In this document: positions 5,910 to 7,977 of the stretch, in pieces | Layout: each line of letters begins with the position of its first letter | How positions within the stretch are numbered: the stretch's first letter is position 1 | DNA from: Gammaproteobacteria bacterium | Lineage (GTDB): Bacteria; Pseudomonadota; Gammaproteobacteria; GCF-002020875 | DNA length: 7,977 nt | NCBI GenBank assembly: GCA_018671205.1 | Contig: JABHIC010000070.1 | Span: 1 to 7,977, forward strand | Reading direction: 5' to 3' | Made by a program: the position numbers and the translations under genes | Notes under the pieces: model-generated | The model's input: only the letters and a program-made list of their open reading frames with translations | Databases searched by the model: none | Told to the model about the DNA's origin: nothing

Positions 5910-7977
5910 TGGATGGCAATGAGGCGGTCGCGCGAATTGCCCATAAAACCAATGAGGTGATCGCAATCTACCCCATCACCCCCGCCTCCCCTATGGGAGA
6001 GTATGCCGATGAGTGGTCTGCCGCAGGAAAAACCAACCTCTGGGGAACTCTTCCAGAGGTGGTGGAGATGCAGAGTGAAGGAGGGGCTGCCGGAGTGATC
6101 CACGGTGCGCTCCAGAGTGGTGCACTGACCACAACTTTTACCGCCTCCCAGGGGTTACTGTTAATGGTCCCCAATATGTACAAGATTGCCGGAGAGCTGA
6201 CCCCGATGGTGATTCATGTGGCTGCCCGCTCCATAGCCACCCACGCCCTCTCCATCTTTGGAGACCATAGTGATGTGATGGCGGTGCGCCCCACCGGTTT
6301 TGCGATGCTGGCTGCCAGCTCGGTGCAGGAGAGCCATGACTTTGCGCTGATTGCCCAGGCGGCCACCCTCGCCTCACGCATCCCCTTCGTCCACTTCTTT
6401 GATGGGTTCCGTACCTCTCACGAGATCAACCAAGTAAGTGAGATTAGTGATGAGACGATCCATGCGTTGATCAGTGCAGAGAAGATCCAGCAGCACCGTA
6501 GCCGCGCCCTTAACCCCGACCATCCGGTGGTTCGGGGTACCGCGCAGAACCCTGACAGTTTTTTTCAGCAGCGAGAGGCCGCCAACCGCTGGTACCAACA
6601 GAGTGCCGATATCGTTACCCAGACCATGGAGCGTTTTGCTGTACTGAGCGGTCGTCACTACCAACTGTTCGACTATATCGGTGCCGAGGATGCCGAACGG
6701 GTAGTCATCCTGATGGGATCGGGGGTTGGGGCTGTCGAGGAGATGGTAGAACATCTGCTCGCCCGAGGGGAGAAGGTGGGGTTGATCAAGGTACGGCTCT
6801 ACCGCCCCTTCTCTGCCACCCATCTGCTGAGAGCCCTGCCTGAAACAGCACAACAGATTGCCGTATTGGATCGTACCAAGGAGCCGGGTGCCGATGGGGA
6901 GCCGCTCTACAAGGATGTTGTCACTGCACTGGCCATCCACCGCCAACCACTGCCCCAGATCACGGGTGGACGCTATGGACTCTCCTCAAAGGAGTTTACC
7001 CCCGCGATGGTCATGGCGATCTACGCCGCTCTCGGTAACCGTCAACTTCCAGCCCCCTTCACCATCGGTATCCATGATGATGTGACCCACACCAGTCTAC
7101 CGTGGGACAATACCTTTCGGGTGGATGCATCAACCGAGGAGTTCAAGGCGCTCTTCTACGGCCTGGGGAGCGATGGCACGGTCAGTGCAAACCGCAACTC
7201 GATCAAAATTATTGGGGATCGATCCGACCACTATGCACAGGGTTATTTTGTCTACGACTCGAAAAAAACGGGGGCCGTCACCATCTCCCACCTCCGTTTT
7301 GGTCCTCATCCAATCCGCTCCTCCTACTTGATTAGCGAGGGAGAGGCTGACTTTGTGGCCTGTCACCAGCACCGCTTTCTGGGCCACTATCCGGTAGTTG
7401 AGATGGCCAAACCCGGTGCGGTCTTTCTCCTCAACGCCAATCAGCCCCATGAACAGGTGTGGGATGAGCTGCCCCGCCCGATCCAACAACAGATTATCGA
7501 CCGTAAACTCCGCTTCTATGTAATTGATGCCGCAAAAACGGCACAAGAGGCGGGGATGGGAAAACGGATCAACACGGTGATGCAGACCTGCTTTTTTGCC
7601 ATATCTGAGGTACTGCCCCATGAGGAGGCCATCCACGCCATCAAACAGGCGGTCACCGAGACCTATGGCAAAAAAGGGAAAGATATTAGCGAGAAGAATT
7701 TCCGGGCCATTGATGCGGCACTGAACCACCTCCATCAAATTGAGATTCCCGCCAGCGCCAGCTCCACACTGGAGTTTGAGCCACTGATTCCGGAGCAGGC
7801 TCCCGATTTTGTACAGACGGTAACCGGCCCATTGATCGCTGGTGAGGGAGATAGCCTTCCGGTCAGTGCTTTTCCTGTCGATGGCAGCTGGCCCAGCGCC
7901 ACCTCCATGTGGGAGAAACGCAGACTGGCTACTGAAATCCCGCTCTGGGAGGCTGCCCTCTGTATCGACTGTGGAAA
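5900..7977 (+). CDS. nifJ: Pyruvate:ferredoxin (flavodoxin) oxidoreductase, 5' part, cut by window edge
   Basis: NifJ/PFOR reversibly converts pyruvate and CoA to acetyl-CoA and CO2, passing electrons to ferredoxin or flavodoxin with thiamine pyrophosphate (TPP) and Fe-S clusters. The frame is open from ATG 5900 to the end: 692 codons plus two bases, against about 1,200 residues for the single-chain enzyme. Visible landmarks are DGNEAVA (5-11), YPITP (24-28, Thr27), Glu60, TFTASQGLLLM (79-89), Arg110 in AARS, GDHSDVMAVRPTGFAM, FFDGFRTSHE, GLSSKEFTPAM, IGIHDDVTHTSLPW, FYGLGSDGTV and YDSKKTGAVTISHLRFGP. Thr27, Glu60 and Arg110 sit four positions before the active-site Thr31, Glu64 and Arg114 of the Desulfovibrio enzyme, as I recall that numbering. 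The last residues, CIDCGK with Cys688 and Cys691, open the 2[4Fe-4S] ferredoxin-like domain. The TPP-binding C-terminal domain is outside the window. No frameshift is seen. It overlaps rsgA by 10 bases. It could work in fermentation, nitrogen fixation or reductive carbon fixation. Confidence 0.96.
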   Translation, partial: MAMMDGNEAVARIAHKTNEVIAIYPITPASPMGEYADEWSAAGKTNLWGTLPEVVEMQSEGGAAGVIHGALQSGALTTTFTASQGLLLMVPNMYKIAGELTPMVIHVAARSIATHALSIFGDHSDVMAVRPTGFAMLAASSVQESHDFALIAQAATLASRIPFVHFFDGFRTSHEINQVSEISDETIHALISAEKIQQHRSRALNPDHPVVRGTAQNPDSFFQQREAANRWYQQSADIVTQTMERFAVLSGRHYQLFDYIGAEDAERVVILMGSGVGAVEEMVEHLLARGEKVGLIKVRLYRPFSATHLLRALPETAQQIAVLDRTKEPGADGEPLYKDVVTALAIHRQPLPQITGGRYGLSSKEFTPAMVMAIYAALGNRQLPAPFTIGIHDDVTHTSLPWDNTFRVDASTEEFKALFYGLGSDGTVSANRNSIKIIGDRSDHYAQGYFVYDSKKTGAVTISHLRFGPHPIRSSYLISEGEADFVACHQHRFLGHYPVVEMAKPGAVFLLNANQPHEQVWDELPRPIQQQIIDRKLRFYVIDAAKTAQEAGMGKRINTVMQTCFFAISEVLPHEEAIHAIKQAVTETYGKKGKDISEKNFRAIDAALNHLHQIEIPASASSTLEFEPLIPEQAPDFVQTVTGPLIAGEGDSLPVSAFPVDGSWPSATSMWEKRRLATEIPLWEAALCIDCG

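Noticed and set aside
6374..6946. 190-residue minus-strand open frame
   Set aside because: It is also antisense to conserved nifJ coding sequence and is explained by nifJ codon usage.
7130..7738. 202-residue minus-strand open frame
   Set aside because: It lies wholly opposite the nifJ frame, which has family motifs throughout; the antisense product has no recognisable domain and no ribosome binding site was evident.
1..7977. CRISPR arrays, tRNA or rRNA genes, insertion sequences
   Set aside because: No regularly spaced repeats, tRNA-like cloverleaf sequence, rRNA segment or transposase frame was seen on either strand.

Overview
The window is protein-coding chromosome on both strands, with two gene groups running outward from a shared control region near 4485-4669. 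Gene content suggests a gammaproteobacterium with a flexible, partly anaerobic metabolism, possibly a sulfur oxidiser. The basis is a short exported c-type cytochrome of a style I associate with such bacteria, a pyruvate:ferredoxin/flavodoxin oxidoreductase (NifJ), and a large hybrid sensor kinase. The taxonomic placement is inference; there is no rRNA or other marker gene here.

Minus strand, read from about 4484 down to 191: a PstS-like periplasmic solute-binding protein (3681-4484) is followed after 46 bases by a 1147-residue membrane hybrid histidine kinase (191-3634). The kinase has a large periplasmic part that looks like two tandem double-Cache modules, then HAMP, PAS, HisKA, HATPase and receiver domains. 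The two genes look like one operon in which the exported binding protein may present a ligand to the kinase. The kinase ends in a receiver domain with no output domain, so signal must pass to a partner encoded elsewhere.

Plus strand, from 4670: a small exported monohaem cytochrome c (4670-4954), the ribosome-assembly GTPase RsgA (4974-5909) and the first 692 codons of nifJ (5900 to the window end). Gaps are 19 bases and then a 10-base overlap, so the three are probably co-transcribed although their functions are unrelated. nifJ is cut by the window edge at the start of its ferredoxin-like domain, just after the first two cluster cysteines.

Left edge, 1-190: no convincing complete gene. It holds short direct and inverted repeats and a minus-strand open frame running off the edge; the segment resembles a dispersed repeat more than a normal gene. 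Several 7-9 base C or G runs lie inside coding sequence, the longest (nine C) near the start of rsgA.

I found no clearly novel system. The most interesting items are the binding-protein/kinase pair with its duplicated sensor, the left-edge repeat-like segment, and the odd start region of rsgA.
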